A stretch of 64,000 bases of DNA, from the NCBI RefSeq assembly GCF_029227915.1, contig NC_079882.1:26975001-27039000 (forward strand), in the 5' to 3' direction. Each line of letters opens with the position of its first letter. Within the stretch, counting starts at the first letter, position 1. Below, in pieces: positions 34,701 through 48,460 of the stretch. The stretch is from Hydractinia symbiolongicarpus (lineage: Eukaryota > Cnidaria > Hydrozoa > Anthoathecata > Hydractiniidae). The notes beneath the pieces were generated by a model, which worked only from the letters and a program-made list of their open reading frames with translations, made no database searches and was not told where the DNA came from. Both the position numbers and the translations under genes were made by a program.

Positions 34701-35350
34701 CACATGTTAATTGCGGTTCCTGAAGTAAGTACTTATACCTTGTTGAGAGGCTTGGCTTTGTCGGGCTTCCTTCGTCAGCCAAATGGGATGAAGATGCGTT
34801 TGTTTCCCTAACAAATGAGGTGCGTTTCCACGAGATACGCCATAGCAGGTAGTAGGCAATTTCCAAGCGAGTTGCTGAGGTGTAGGCGATTTCCAAGTGA
34901 GTCGCGGAGATGTAGGCAATTTCCAAGCGAGTTGCTGAGGTGTAGGCGATTTCCAAGTGAGTCGCGGAGAGGTAGGCAATTTCCAAGCGAGTTGCTGAGG
35001 TGTAGGCGATTTCCAAGTGAGTCGCTCAGATGTAGGCAATTTCCAAGCGAGTTGCTGAGGTGTAGGCGATTTCCAAGTGAGTCGCTCAGATATAGGCAAT
35101 TTCCAAGCGAGTTGCTGAGATAGCGTTTCCACGAGATACGCAGACGTTTCCACGAGATACGTCTTACTAAGGGTAAGGATGGAAACACACGCATCTGGTT
35201 TGGGCCCCCTGATACCAAACCTGACATCCCCCCCCCCCTTTCCCCAAACTCAAGTGTAGTTATGACATGAAACAAGAGAAATATACTTCTAACATTATCT
35301 GTCATTGTTGTTGTTTGCTTTCGTGTTTTTGCTTCAGAACCATAGCAATT
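34700..35350 (-). mobile_element. Minisatellite-bearing repeat element (second copy)
   Basis: Inverted relative of 1260-1770. Conserved outer blocks surround a young internal minisatellite. No transposase or RT is visible. The family may be a non-autonomous element whose internal repeats expand. Confidence 0.7.
34846..35126. repeat. 60-bp minisatellite (two 30-bp half-units)
   Basis: More than four nearly identical 60-bp units, each made of two related 30-mers (TAGGCAATTTCCAAGCGAGT... and TAGGCGATTTCCAAGTGAGT...). Because 60 is divisible by three, long open frames occur on both strands; they are not genes. Confidence 0.95.
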
Positions 35351-35915
35351 AAATAACAACTGTAACAAGCTTTTATGGGCCTCTGTATGGGCCTATGAAA
35401 CTTTCAAATATTTCGAGGATTTAGGGTACCTCTTGAATTATGGTTTTACTTATATAATTTTTTAAAAAACTATTTTTTATTTTTGCTGTGCAAGTTATGT
35501 ATAACCTAGATTATAATTTATTTCATATTAAATATCTATTTTATGGAGGTTTTTAATTATATTTTGAAAAATATATTTCATACAGGTGTCAAAAAAATCT
35601 CATTTAGAATTCAACAAGTGTTTATATATTATTGTCTTTATGGTTTCTTTTAAAAATAACTTTATTGTTTGACAAATAATACATCTTAAAAAGAGAATAT
35701 AATACATTAAAATTGATATGATAATATTGGAATTGCTAAAATTATTCAATAAAAAAAATGCAAAGAGATAGTGTATTTTTTGACATGTATTTTAAAGTTT
35801 AGTTTTTTTTTTGCTGTTTTTTTTCAGGATTCATGCTATGGTTGAATTGTTATAAAATTGGTTTGTGTGTTCTTATGATTTCACCATCATCCTTTTTAAT
35901 AGTTTGTTAACTTTT
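35351..35915. other. Upstream region of ATP10-type gene
   Basis: AT-rich intergenic DNA; no promoter element could be defined. Confidence 0.35.
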
Positions 35916-35917
35916 AG
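35905..35917 (+). promoter_or_regulatory. Splice acceptor 9 nt before the ATP10 start codon
   Basis: GTTAACTTTTAG is followed by AAGAAAAAA and ATG at 35927, leaving almost no 5' UTR after the splice. This is the tightest of the five acceptor-ATG pairs and the one best suited to spliced-leader addition. Confidence 0.5.
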
Positions 35918-35926
35918 AAGAAAAAA

Positions 35927-38900
35927 ATGAGGGGGAAGTTTAAACCAACACAGGGATTGTCAACAGAAAACACAGAAACTTGGAACGTTATACCAAAGAC
36001 ATATACCTCTGCCAGATCAGAAGTTAAACAACATAAGGGAAATATAATCAAAACAACAAAATATACATGGCTAACTTTTTTTCCAAAAAATATCTTTGAA
36101 CAGTTTCATCGTTTTGCAAATGTATATTTCTTGTTCATTATCATCCTCAATTGGATTCCATTAGTAAATGCATTTGGCAAAGAAATTGCTATGCTTCCCC
36201 TAATATTTGTACTAGCCGTGACTGCAATTAAAGATTTAATTGAAGATAGACAGCGTTATAATTCCGATAAAGTAGTTAACAATCGTATGTCAGATGTTTA
36301 TAACAGGTATATTATATTCTTTTACTGTTTTAATATGCAAGTATCATTTATTTACACCTCTACACGCAAAAAGACAATGATGTATGAGACATCAATGAAT
36401 TTTCCTAATTCACACATCAATTTTTCTAACTCAATTATGGTTACGTAGCAAAAATTGCGAACTTTAAACTATTTGACTGCTTGATATGCTAACACATTCA
36501 CATTTGAATTGTGGAGTGCCAACATTAATATTATTAAGTAAAGTCGCTGGTAAGCTTCTCACAATAGGTTTATATATTTTTTCTTTCTTTTAGTGATTCT
36601 GATACATATCTTCAGAAAAAGTGGAAGGACATACAAGTAGGAGACATTGTCAAATTGTATGACAACGAAATTATTCCAGCAGATATATTAATTGTAAATT
36701 CAAGTGATGAGAATGGGATTTGCCATGTGTCTACTGCAAATTTGGATGGTGAAAATAATTTGAAGCAGAAACAAGTACCTAAAGGTTTTATTGAGGTAGA
36801 AAATTAGGTTTAAAATGATTGTTTTTGTGGTATATTTGTTTGTTTGCTTTTGCTTTAAATGTACAATTTACGCAACATTGATAAGGAATAAAAAAAAGTC
36901 TCATTAACTATTTGCATTGCTGAATGTTTTTCAGGTTAAAAACTATAGCATGTATCCATCTAGCATAATCATTCTATCGTCCCCAACCTTTTTTTAGGAT
37001 GATAAAGATTTTCAAACAAAAGATATTTTATTTCAAATAAAATGTGAAAAACCGAATAATCAGTTACACAACTTTTACGGATATATGTAAGCTTTATATA
37101 TTTTCTTATAGCCTGTTAACATTTTATTAACAATTAATACAGCCATATTTATTGAAAAAACTAATGAATTTTACTTTTCAGAATACATCAAGACGGTTCT
37201 GAGTTAGGAGTTGATAAGGATAACCTTCTTCTGCGAGGTTGCACAATAAGAAATACAGAATATCTTACTGGGATTGTCATATATGCAGGTAATTCAGTGA
37301 TTATTCTTTGCAAGATAGAAGACTAAGATAATTAAAAATCACAGTACTTAAAAATATGCTTTTAATTAGTTAATTAAATGCGTTTTTATAAGGTGGTTTA
37401 TAAGAATACCAAGGTGAGATTTCAATAGGTCTATTTCAATAGGCTTTTTATTTAAAACAGTAGAGAAATAAGAATAATGACCAGAATGGTTAGAATTTAA
37501 AGCGTGGAACTATGTGTCCTTAAGCCAGTTGCCTCAAAGCACATGAATATACTTAAATTGTGTACTTCTTGTCTGTTGCTGTTTTCAAAATACTGACCAA
37601 TATAAAGATGCTTTGAAATATATAATAATAGGAGTACAACTTTTATATTGAACTGAAATTCTTAGTATTTTAGAGTATTACTCAAAACAAACTTAATTTG
37701 TTTGTACTAATGTAAATGTTCTTTTCTATCTTCGGCAGGCCATGATACAAAAGCCATGTTAAATAACACAGGATGTCGTTACAAGCGGAGCCGACTGGAA
37801 AAAGACATCAACAAAGATGTAGTTGCTTGTGTTGCTATTCTGTTTACACTATGTTTTGTTGGAGCGTTAGGTATTTCTATCTATTTTTATATGGAATGTA
37901 CACAAAGGTTTAAAAAAGACTTTTGGAGAATTCCTTACAAACTCTTAAAACTTGAGAATATATACAGTCCCAGTTTTTGGTTGTGACATTGGTTTTGATT
38001 TTCTTTATTAGGTTGTGGTTTTTGGACCGGTGAGCATGACAAGTTCGAAGAATTATACTCGACAGATGAAGCAAAAGCTCCTAAAGTGGAAGGGTTTTTA
38101 CGATTCTGGACCTTTATTATTATCTTGCAGGTGTGTGTTACTCATACATTTTTAGTGCAGGAGTTAAGACGACGATTTAGTCATAGCAGCGACGATATTA
38201 TTATAAATTGATTACTTTTCCTTAGCGCTGGGCGGTAGATTTAAATTAATGTATTTTCCACTTGCCTGTGTGCCTCTAACTGCACAGGCACCTCCTTCAC
38301 AGAATTTCCCTTGATTATAATACTATGTTAGGAACTGAAAAGTAATTCTGGATGATTCATTTTAAAAAAATAATTGTGTCCTATTGTGTTCTCGTTCTTC
38401 TACACAGGTGATTATACCAATCTCTCTGTATGTATCAGTTGAACTTGTGAAACTTGGCCAAGTCTATTTTATTAACAACGACAAAGAAATGTTCTATGCA
38501 GAGACATCTCAATACCGTGTTTGCAGAGCAACAAATATCAATGAAGATTTGGGTCAAATTGAGTATGTGTTTTCAGATAAAACTGGAACTCTCACAGAAA
38601 ATAAAATGGTATTCAAAAAATATTCAATATATGGCATCTCTGGTGACCATCCAGAAGGTAAGTTGCCACTAAATTTTTACTACTTTTTAATTGCTAGATA
38701 ACATGACAGTTTTTCGAGAAAATTTGATTCTGAAAATATTTTTTTCTCCCAACCTCTTGCTTTATTTTTTTAGGTGCTGATGACAATGATACTGCTGGAC
38801 AGTGTCAGCACCTAACAGAGAACATGCGTAGTGAAATGGGTGCTAAATCTCAGTATGCATGGGACGAATTTTATACTGCGTTAGCCATATGTAACACAGT

Positions 38901-41900
38901 GGTCGTATCACAGCAACCTCTTGTGACGAATGACAATACATTGGAATCTTCTCTAGATGTCACCTTGCCATATGATGCGCCATCAAGAAAAACTTCCGTA
39001 CCGAATGGCTCCACGAAAAAACTTTCAGTGACTAGTCTAAGCAGACAAATGCGTTCACAGACTTTACCTCCGAATATAATTATCGAACAAGAGACAGATG
39101 GAAACAATGTAGCAGGCACGCCAAATAGGGAACCTGGTTCCGATTTTTTAAACATCGAATTTCCTCCACGAGTCCGAATGTTTTCAAAAGCCATGTCAGA
39201 CCGGTTGTCAAGAAGCATCGAAAGTATAAATAGTTGGATGCACTATGGGCTAGTACCTACCTATGAGTTTGAATCTCCAGATGAAGGTGCTCTAGTGAAA
39301 GCAGCTGCAGCTTATGGTTACAAACTAGCTAACAGAACTCCGGAACAAATTTTTTTTACAACTCCTACTGGTGATATTAAAGTTTACGATATTTTGCAAG
39401 TTCTGCAATTTGACTCTGCTCGCAAGCGCATGTCAATCATTGTAAGAGATGATATGGGTAAAATTAAAATGTACAGTAAAGGCGCTGACACTGCAATCAT
39501 GCTATATTTGCACCATGATCAAGGTTTGCAACAAAGTTTGTAATAACGATGCTTTATACCAGTTTATGAGAGTAGACTTGATTATGTTTATGTTTTATTT
39601 AGATGAGCTGCAGCAAGTTACTGACGCTCATTTGGAGGTGTTTGCTCGAGAAGGTCTACGCACTTTATGTGTAGCAAAAAGGGTAAAAAAATACTATATT
39701 TAACTTAAATGTTTGTCAATACTAATGTTGTCATTCCTATTGACTCCAGTTCAATTCTTTTTTTACAGGATTTGACAGAAGAGGAATATACAAACTGGCT
39801 AGTGCAACACGAAGAAGCAAAAGTAGCACTTCGTGATCGTGATCAAAAACTTGCTGCATCAGCAGAATTTATCGAAAGGAAGTTTACCTTGCTTGGTGCA
39901 ACTGGTGAGATAACCTCCTTGTGCGTTATAGTTGTCCGAAGTGTAATGTTTTTTCTTCCTTATGGTTTTGTAGATTAAAATATACTAAGAAACTTGTTTA
40001 TACTTTTCATGTAATTTTTTTTAAGGTATCGAGGACAGACTGCAAGAGGGTGTTTCAGAAACTATTTCTTCGTTACGAAATGCAGGCATCAAATTGTGGA
40101 TTCTGACTGGCGACAAACAGGTGATAAAATTATTAATGTATAATTTATTTAAATGTATGATAAGGTTGGCCATATATTTATTTGGACCTAAATTTTTCTC
40201 GTTTTTTCCAGGAAACAGCTGTCAATATCGGTTTTTCATGCAAACTTCTCGACCCAGCCATGGAGATTATCACGGTTAATTCTCACACAAAAGTAAGCCG
40301 GTTTTCGTGTTTCGCCTCTCCTGCGCTGTAGAAAAAAGGACCGAGTGTTGTTGCTGAACTAGTGTGAACATTTAAATAAACTTCTTTTTAAAAGGGCCGG
40401 CGTTAAAGGGCGAACGGTTGATGTAAATAAAGCTGTGTGAAGAGGAAAGGACATCCATTACTCTTATTTGTAAATTTAGAGCGAATGTAACGAATTGTTG
40501 GATCAAATCTCTCAAAGAGTGAATTCAAAATGGCCAAGTTATACTGTGCTTCCAACGAGCAGCTTGGGTGCAAGTGCTGGTAATGGAAGACCACCTCTCG
40601 CTATGATCATTGATGGTATTACGTTGGGCTTCGCACTGGAAAAACCTTTGGATAAAAAGTTTATCGAGATTGCTAAGCATTGCGATGCGGTGGTTTGTTG
40701 TCGTGCTGCACCCCTACAAAAGGTGGTGAAATATAGTTACAGTTAAATATGAGAAAATTTCGGTTTTAATTATTTTTATTTTTATTTTGTGGAACTTTTT
40801 GTCTTGATAGGCCGCAGTCGTTTCTTTGGTTCGTGAAAATTTGAAGGTGATGACCCTAGCAATCGGTGATGGAGCGAATGACGTCAGCATGTTACAAATG
40901 GCAGAGGTATTACCGGTGCATTTACCGGTGTATTTATCGATGTATTTATTGGTGCATTTATCGATGCAATTTTTCTTTGATCCTTTTTTAGGGGGAGCTT
41001 CACAAAGAAATTTTTTTACTTTGATTTTAGATTGGAGTAGGAATTGCGGGGCAAGAAGGTGTGCAAGCTGTAATGGCGAGTGATTTTGTGTTAGGGAGAT
41101 TTCGATTTTTAAAAAGACTTCTTCTGCTTCATGGTTTTTGGTGTTATGATCGCATTGCTCGCATGATTGTCTATTTTTTCTATAAAAACGCTGTAAGTTA
41201 AATTTCAGTAATGATTGCTTCTTGTTTCTTTTTGGTTTGTTTTCATCATAAGTTTTTTTCATTTCCAGTAATTCACCGTTACCGAATTTCGTGTTGTTTT
41301 TTTTCACTTGTTCCCTACTCTATGAAAATATTTTTCATTCAGCACGTTATAGCATGTGTGATCCGAAGAAGTAATTATTTCTGTCAAATGTTTCCTATAG
41401 CAATGGAGATTTTAAAAAGCATCGATTTATTTTTATTTTGTTTCAGCATTTTTACTGGAAAACACTATAATTTGAAGGCGCAACATTTTGATATTCGACA
41501 AAACTTTTTAAACTGATTTTCTATTTAGATGTTTGTCATGTTGTTATTTTGGTATCAACTCTGCAATGGCTTCTCTGGTTCGAACGCCATCGATGATATA
41601 TCATTGATCTTATTTAACTTAGCTTTTACATCACTACCACCGATCATAGCTGGTATCTTCGATCAAAGTTTATGTGAAGAATCTGTACTTAGAAGACCAT
41701 TACTTTATCAATGGGGACAGTTAGGGAAAGCATACTCGAGAAAGTTATTTTGGTTAGCGATGCTTGACGCTGTTTATCAAAGTTTAGTTCTGTTTTTTAT
41801 ACCGTATTTTACATATTACTCCATGGACTTTGGAATGTTAATTGCAGGCGTCACCTTTCACCAATTGGCGGTAGTGACGGCTTCGCTCCACATCGCTGTT

Positions 41901-43152
41901 GAAACTCCGAACTGGGTAGGTCCACAACTCATATTTTTACACACTACATCAAATACTGTTACTTTTTTCTAATGCTGCAAACTTTATCATTTAGACTATT
42001 GTTCATTATGTCACCATTCTTGGCAGTGCAGTTTTGTCTTACGTGTATTTTTTTATTTATTCTGCTATCTCACCGTCAATAAATATATACTGGACTATTT
42101 TTGAGTTAATGGGCACATCCCAGTTCTGGTTGCTAACGTTTTTGTGTCCTCTGCTGGCGCTGCTACCAAGGTAAACTATATATTTCATTTGTAACACTTT
42201 AATTCTCGCCAGTTTTGAAAAGTAGATTTTTTAACAACTTTCTCAAATCTCGTCAATTTTATTTTTATGACCCGTTGCATGTTTTTATTTTTAAAATGCG
42301 TAGAAATGCCGCATAGATACAGCCATATTGTTTTTCACTTTTGCATCACTTTTAAAATCTCCTCAATTATTCCTAATTTATTTGGAATAACATGGCAATG
42401 TCCTTGAAACTCTCTAATTGTTTTTATGAACTTAACTCAGTTTAGCTTAATTACGTGATTCAAAGTGATAATATTTGAAAAGCTTAATCAATATTAAAAC
42501 TGATAGTTTTCTTTCGAGAATAGGATGAGAAAATGACAGGAATAAATTGTTGATACAGTCGTACAGTTGCATCAATTTTATCTTTCGTGTCATCACGGGT
42601 GCGTCAAACAAAGTCAGCATCTTTATCAATGTATTTGTAGATTTTTAAGCATACCAGGAGACTATTTTCAAATTCCATTATGCTGATCAAAAAACATGTA
42701 AGGCTGCTCTACGAGATGTCGAACAGCTATGAAATGGCGTCATGCAGGAAGGGTTTATTTTTTCTAGGGTTTCGTGTGAAAAACGTTAATCCACACAGAC
42801 AGTAAATTTCGATTTCGGGCCTTACTTTGTACACAAACATTGTAAAGCGATGTAAAATCTCAAACTGCAATTTTGCAAACAAGCCGAACTTAGTTTTTAG
42901 CATTACCTGATCAAATTTAAAAAAATTTTTAGTGTAAACTGTAGGTTTATATGCGACATATAAGGACATCTGACTTTCTCTTTTAGAATATTGTTCCGTA
43001 CTTTTCAAACAACTTTAAAACCGTCGGTTATTCAGCAGGTTAAAAAACATCTTCACAACGATGTGAAACAAGAAATAGAAAATCTTCAAAATTTTAGCGA
43101 GAGTTCATTCAGACCAGATGAAAACATCACACACAGAAGCACACCCACGTAA
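35927..43152 (+). CDS. ATP10: P4-ATPase phospholipid flippase, ATP10 (class V) type
   Basis: Eighteen exons in phase: 35927-36306, 36594-36795, 36998-37086, 37182-37288, 37739-37870, 38012-38130, 38408-38657, 38774-39523, 39603-39682, 39769-39904, 40026-40120, 40212-40292, 40480-40722, 40811-40906, 41031-41192, 41529-41915, 41995-42170, 42987-43152; 1216 aa. It flips phospholipids to the cytosolic leaflet, normally with a CDC50 subunit. Seen: [14 protein letters not shown] (TM1), actuator LDGEN, PISL in TM4 (about 347-350), the phosphorylated Asp in DKTGT (about 400), KGAD in the N domain, GDGANDV (about 907) and six C-terminal membrane segments. NLKQKQV and the FPKNIFEQF start favour ATP10 over ATP8/9/11. 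Exon 8 carries a Ser/Thr-rich insertion in the N domain. The actuator has DGEN where P4 enzymes have DGET. It is shorter than vertebrate ATP10 proteins, mainly at the C-terminus. Confidence 0.93.
40907..40975. repeat. Short tandem repeat at a splice donor
   Basis: Five or so copies of a 12-13 bp unit (GGTGCATTTATC and variants) begin at the donor of ATP10 exon 14. Confidence 0.7.
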
Positions 43153-43899
43153 TAGAAATATATACTTTTTATTTTTATTTATTTCTACAAATTCGATAAT
43201 TTATATAATAATTTAATTAACTTGGGTATGAGATCAGGAGAAGTCAAGAGAATTGCAAATGAGTGGCAAACTGCGAGCTTAGTCTTGTATTCTTTGTAAA
43301 TAGTTATTTCCCGCATGGTTATTCACAATAATGAAATGGCAATTCTCTTTTATGAATGTTTTTTAAAGATTTTATACGTGTTGTTGTTTTGTTGTGGCGT
43401 GTACGGGAAAAGGTTTTTTATTAGCTATTTCGTTTTTTTCTCGGAGTATTTTTTCTATTGTAAGTAGGCTGTAAAAATTCGTATATTTTTATAAAGAAAT
43501 TAGAGCCTCTGATGCGTTGTTTTCGATCACCAGATGTTTAATTAATATCGTGCCTTTTTCCACTCCCTTCGCAGCTGCTGCAATGCAAACATTTAATGAA
43601 ATCACCCCCTAACACCCTGCGTTCTTAATAATCTCGCCCCGGGGCTTTGTTTTTAACTTTCTGATATGCGTCCTGGCGTGAAACTTCTTTTACGCTAACG
43701 TATTAGAAAGCGAAAAAAGAAGCCATAGACTTTTTGTTGTTTGTATAAAAATCGAGTTGTTAAGAGTTAAATTATAGAGGAAAAGTGTTTTTAAATTGGA
43801 AAAAGTGAACCATCGTATAACTGACACTTGTATCAAAAAGAGAAAAAAAGCCCTGAAATCGAGGTTGAGAAATCCCAAAAATCTGGCAGACCCTTTTCA
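43153..43899. other. ATP10 3' UTR and region before CABLES
   Basis: Only about 750 bp separates the two genes. The first half is AT-rich 3' UTR; 43500-43700 is relatively GC-rich and may hold the CABLES promoter. The CABLES frame is closed by a TGA at 43822. Confidence 0.45.
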
Positions 43900-46800
43900 A
43901 TGCCCGGTCCTCTTCCTGGTTTTTGGGAAAGGGGGAAAGCTAAAAGCCGTGAAGGAGGGAGATGGCGTGATATCGAATTCCGGCATGGTATGGCAAGCGT
44001 TCGAGAGGAGGCAAGGAGAAAGTACAAAACTAAACGGCTGCAAGAAGCATTTATATTTCTTAATTCGATTACATTTGATGGTAGCATAGACTTAAGTAAC
44101 CTAGAACAAAGTGATGATCAACAGTCGGTAAGGCATTAACTGTAACACTACTACCTAGCAAGCATCTATGATGTTATGAAAATCAGTAAGCAACAGTAAG
44201 ACAGCAAGGAACTGGTAATTAAACTAACAGTTTAATGAACTGTTAGAATTTAATTTAGTTGCAACAATCATCCTGTGATACCTTTTCAGACTGGGCATAA
44301 TATTTTTGATTGAGAGTTAATTTCCTTCTTAGTCAATACATCTTTACGATAATACAGGAAAACTAACACTTTATCGCAGCTTATTTAGCGATCGGAGGAG
44401 GTAAACATCACACTTTGATAAGAGTTTATTAATGAGAAAACACGTTTTTTTGTGATAACTTTTCTTGCCGCGCTTTGTTTTTAATGAAAAGTACACATAA
44501 GTTGTATCTTATTATTATTAACGTTTCCTGAAAATTTGAAAGAAATTGTTACAACAGAAGTTACAAAACTGGAGAAAACATGGTTTGGTCTCTAACAAAC
44601 TCTCATAAAAACACGATTTTTACCTCCTTTTTTTCCAATATTGTAAAAGGATGTAGAGCCGTAGGAACACATGTACAATTGAATTATCTTAAAGGTGTAT
44701 TGAATCTAGCCGGCAGAAAAATAATGTTTTACGAATTTTATGTGTTTTATGCGTTCTGTTCGATTAAAGTACTTGAAATATGTAGCAAACACATAAAAAA
44801 TATTTATTTTATTATGAAGAAAAAGGTAGACTATTCTAATATTTTTTACTTTAGTAAAATTAAAATTACAATATTACAAACAAAGTTACAATAATTTTAA
44901 AAATGATAAAAAATACAATTTTTTTAAAAAAAATTGTGGAAACTTTGTCCACGGTTTGACCATAGTGAAACAGTTGTATGGTGCAGGCCTGTTTGAATGT
45001 TTACATTCTTCGCAGTAAGCCCAAGCAGTTGTTAGAGCCATGATGGTTTACCCTCGAGAATGTAAACATTCAAAAAGTTCTATAGTTACGTGACGGGTGA
45101 TAGACATGCTTTACGAAGTACTTTTTACAAGATTAAAGTTAATTGAAGCCAGGGTCTGTAGTCATGCTATTTGGAAAACAGGATTGAAGCTTTTGGTTGT
45201 TTTTGTACCACAAGTTTCAATTTTTACTTTTCTATGACGGTAAAATACAGACTTAGGGTGAAGAAAGTCAAGTTATGGTGGCAAACTTTTTTACTGTGGC
45301 TAGTAGCATCTTTTCACTGATTATGTCCTAAATCTAAACTATTTACAAACTATTTCCAGAGACATGTTTCCACATGATACTATTCAAACTAATCACGTTT
45401 TAATTTCAAGGTGAAAAGAAGGCTTGATTCAAAAATAAGGATTTGAATGAGCTGGTCTACAGCTCACGGCCTGCATTATTTTGCTTGTCGATTTGCGTTA
45501 GTGGTGTGGGGAATATAAACAACACGCATCACAATAGATAGATAGCGCATATTTTACATGGTTAGTCTTAATCTGACCCTAAACTGTGTAAGTTCTACAT
45601 TAGAAACAAAAATTTTCGGATGGAAATACTTTTGTATAGTTTTTTTTTTGTCTGAAAATTTTTAAAAAAGGACCAGTGCATAGAAATTATATATAGTGTA
45701 ATCAGAAAATCAATAAAAACTGCAGTTTTGAACTTATTATTTTCTTTATTTTCACATTTGGCTGAAGCTCTATCCTTAAAGTTGGATCCTGAAGACCCCT
45801 TTTTACATGATTGAATATGTGTACACTTTATATGCTTCTAGTCTTCCTTTTTGTGTCATTTCCCGTAATCATAACTTATGAAATTTGGTTAAAATTTGTT
45901 CAAAAAGCTCACACTCATACATATTTTGACTTCAGTCTTGTCCGAAAATGTTTCTGGTGAAATTAAAAATTGTGTCCGAAAGTTTTTCTACCAAAAATTT
46001 TAGTTCTTAATGTAAACTCAAATTCCTCTGAAGTAAGTCTGTGGTTGTTACCTCTTACCTAGTCTTTCTTGGTCTACCTCCGGCCCCAGGAGAGTCTTTA
46101 CATTTTTTTACCCAATTATCCTTTTCTATTTTTTTCAAATGTCACAACAAACTTAATCTTCTGGCCTATAATATTTTGATATAAACACTTAAACCTGCTT
46201 CTCAGCTGGACAAGATCTTCCTGTTTCACTGCCCATGTCTCACTACCGTACAATATAACGCTTCTTATACAGTCCTCATACAGCTTATACCTCAATCGAT
46301 AAGATTTGCGCTTATTCAATCCTTCCTTCAGATAGCACATCGGCCAACATCCCATTCACTACCCAACTTATCACCTGAGTAACAGAAATTGTTAACTATT
46401 TCTGTTCAAGCCACTGTTGTGCATCATTAAAGCTGCACTTTGTTGTCTTTAATGCTCCTTTTGCAACCATCGCATGCAAAATGAATGTCAGGTTATATTT
46501 TTACAATACAACACTTATGTTACCAATGCTTACAAGTCCAACAAAAATTGAGTTACTACCAACCTCTTTTCTCAAACTCCACAAGCCATTTTCCAACTTT
46601 CTAACTACATAGCCCTTCCTCACTTCAATGCTACTGATCATGCATTCAGACAAATTTGCTACATTTACTGTACTTTCCACTAATTTTCTAGTCCTTTCTT
46701 CCATGTCTCAAACTTTTCAACTCATTTATTGAATCTGCTATGAGAACCAGTAATCTATTTAACTGTGAAAAATCTGTGTCTTTCTTCAAAAGGACATGCC

Positions 46801-48404
46801 ATGACATTCCAACCAAAATTGTGTCACGCCATGTGATATTTAATTATTCATTCTGTCAAAAAAGACATGTGATTTTGGTTTTACATGAGCAATTAGACCT
46901 TATTAAAGCAGCATCACCAATTCGTTTGTGTGGTTGCTAATTAATTCGGGAATTGTCAAAATAACAAAGTAAAACTTTTTGATTTGTTGGGTGCAATCAA
47001 ATGCTGCTCACTATACTTATTTTAGAAAACATATTGTTATATGATAGTAAAGTAAGTACCTTGTAAACTGTGCCCATATTAAAACACAAGAAAGAAAAAG
47101 AACTGTTTTGGAAACAAATATTTTCTGTTGACATACACTGTTTAAGTAAACTTTAGAAGTAAAAATTAAGTGTAAGCTATTTTTTTTATTTTTTACTGAA
47201 ATAAAATATACTTTTCAATGAACATGTGTAACATAAATTCATTAATTATATACAGATTGAATTAACAAAATATGGCTGTGCAAATATTAAATTTCATGGA
47301 AATGTTTCTGGTTGCATTATTATGGGGAGTTACAAATCCGTTACTGCGACTGGGTACTAAAGACATTACTAAAGTAAAATGTGCTTCTATTTTCCATCAA
47401 ATCATTCAAGAAATCATCTATCTCATAAAGAACTGGAGGTTTACCCTGCCATTTTTGTTAAATCAATGTGGTTCTGTGTTTTATTATATGACTTTGGGAA
47501 AAACAAATATATCCATCACTGTACCAGTGGTTAATTCAATGACATTTGTAGTTACTATTATAGTTGGTTATTTTCTCGGTGAACAGTTGAATAAGAAAGT
47601 ATTGTTTGGATCTGCAATGATAACTTTTGGTGTTACATTGTGTATAGTTGAAAAAACCTAGTTATTTAAAATCAAGAAAAAGCCATATTTGAACATATAA
47701 TCAGATGCAGAGATTTGTTTTTGTTGTGTTATTTTTGGTTTGGTTTATGGAGCAGTCGTTTTTTACTCTGTATATCTCCTTTTTTAGCGTTTTTGTTCTC
47801 TACAGTTATTTAAATTAAACTATTTCCTTCATAGAATGAAGGAAATAGTTTGTTTAACTTCTTAGATTTAATGACTTGTAGAAACCAGATCATAATGCAT
47901 TTTAAAGAAAGAACTGTACCTAAATATCCATATTTTGTTTTAAACATTTTGTATGAGACATGGCTGATTTGATAGTAGGGCTGATTGTGAGTCATCAGGC
48001 TGATTGTCATTGCACAATTTGGTATTACCCAAGACAAAACCATCACTTACATGGTTTATGTGTTAAAGGATGTGTTACTTGAAGTAAAGTGCCAGTGTGG
48101 GGGTGGGGGAGGGGATTTCAACTCACATCTTGTGTTTTAAAAAACAAAAAGTATATAACTTGTAATTTTTAGATTTAATGTAGTAACTATTAACTTGCAA
48201 ATTGTGATTTACCTCCATAATGTTCCATGTTTTGTGATAGAAACTCGTATTAACAAAATGAGTTCTTTAAATCATTTGTTTCCTTGACTTGGAAACTATT
48301 GCATTTTCAGGAATTATTATTTAATTTCTTGCGGTTGGAAACATTTTTTTCTTTTCAAGATTTTCGATTGTTTATCGAATATCTTGTTATTGTTGTTGTT
48401 GTTT

Positions 48405-48460
<56 letters not shown>

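Larger units (their letters stand above)
44128..46100. other. CABLES intron 1, left part
   Basis: No exon recognised. Holds the inverted repeat at 44992-45074 and a SINE fragment at 45531-45575; otherwise AT-rich. Confidence 0.45.

Noticed and set aside
34660-35368. Four long overlapping open frames on both strands
   Set aside because: They are produced by a 60-bp tandem repeat whose unit is a multiple of three; the encoded products are pure repeats.
39921-40279. Small frames across ATP10 introns
   Set aside because: They are read-throughs of real exons into introns; splice-consistent exons explain the coding signal.
43796-44089. 97-aa frame starting MEKVNHR
   Set aside because: It is out of frame with the conserved CABLES N-terminal motif, which lies in the overlapping frame and joins exon 2 in phase.
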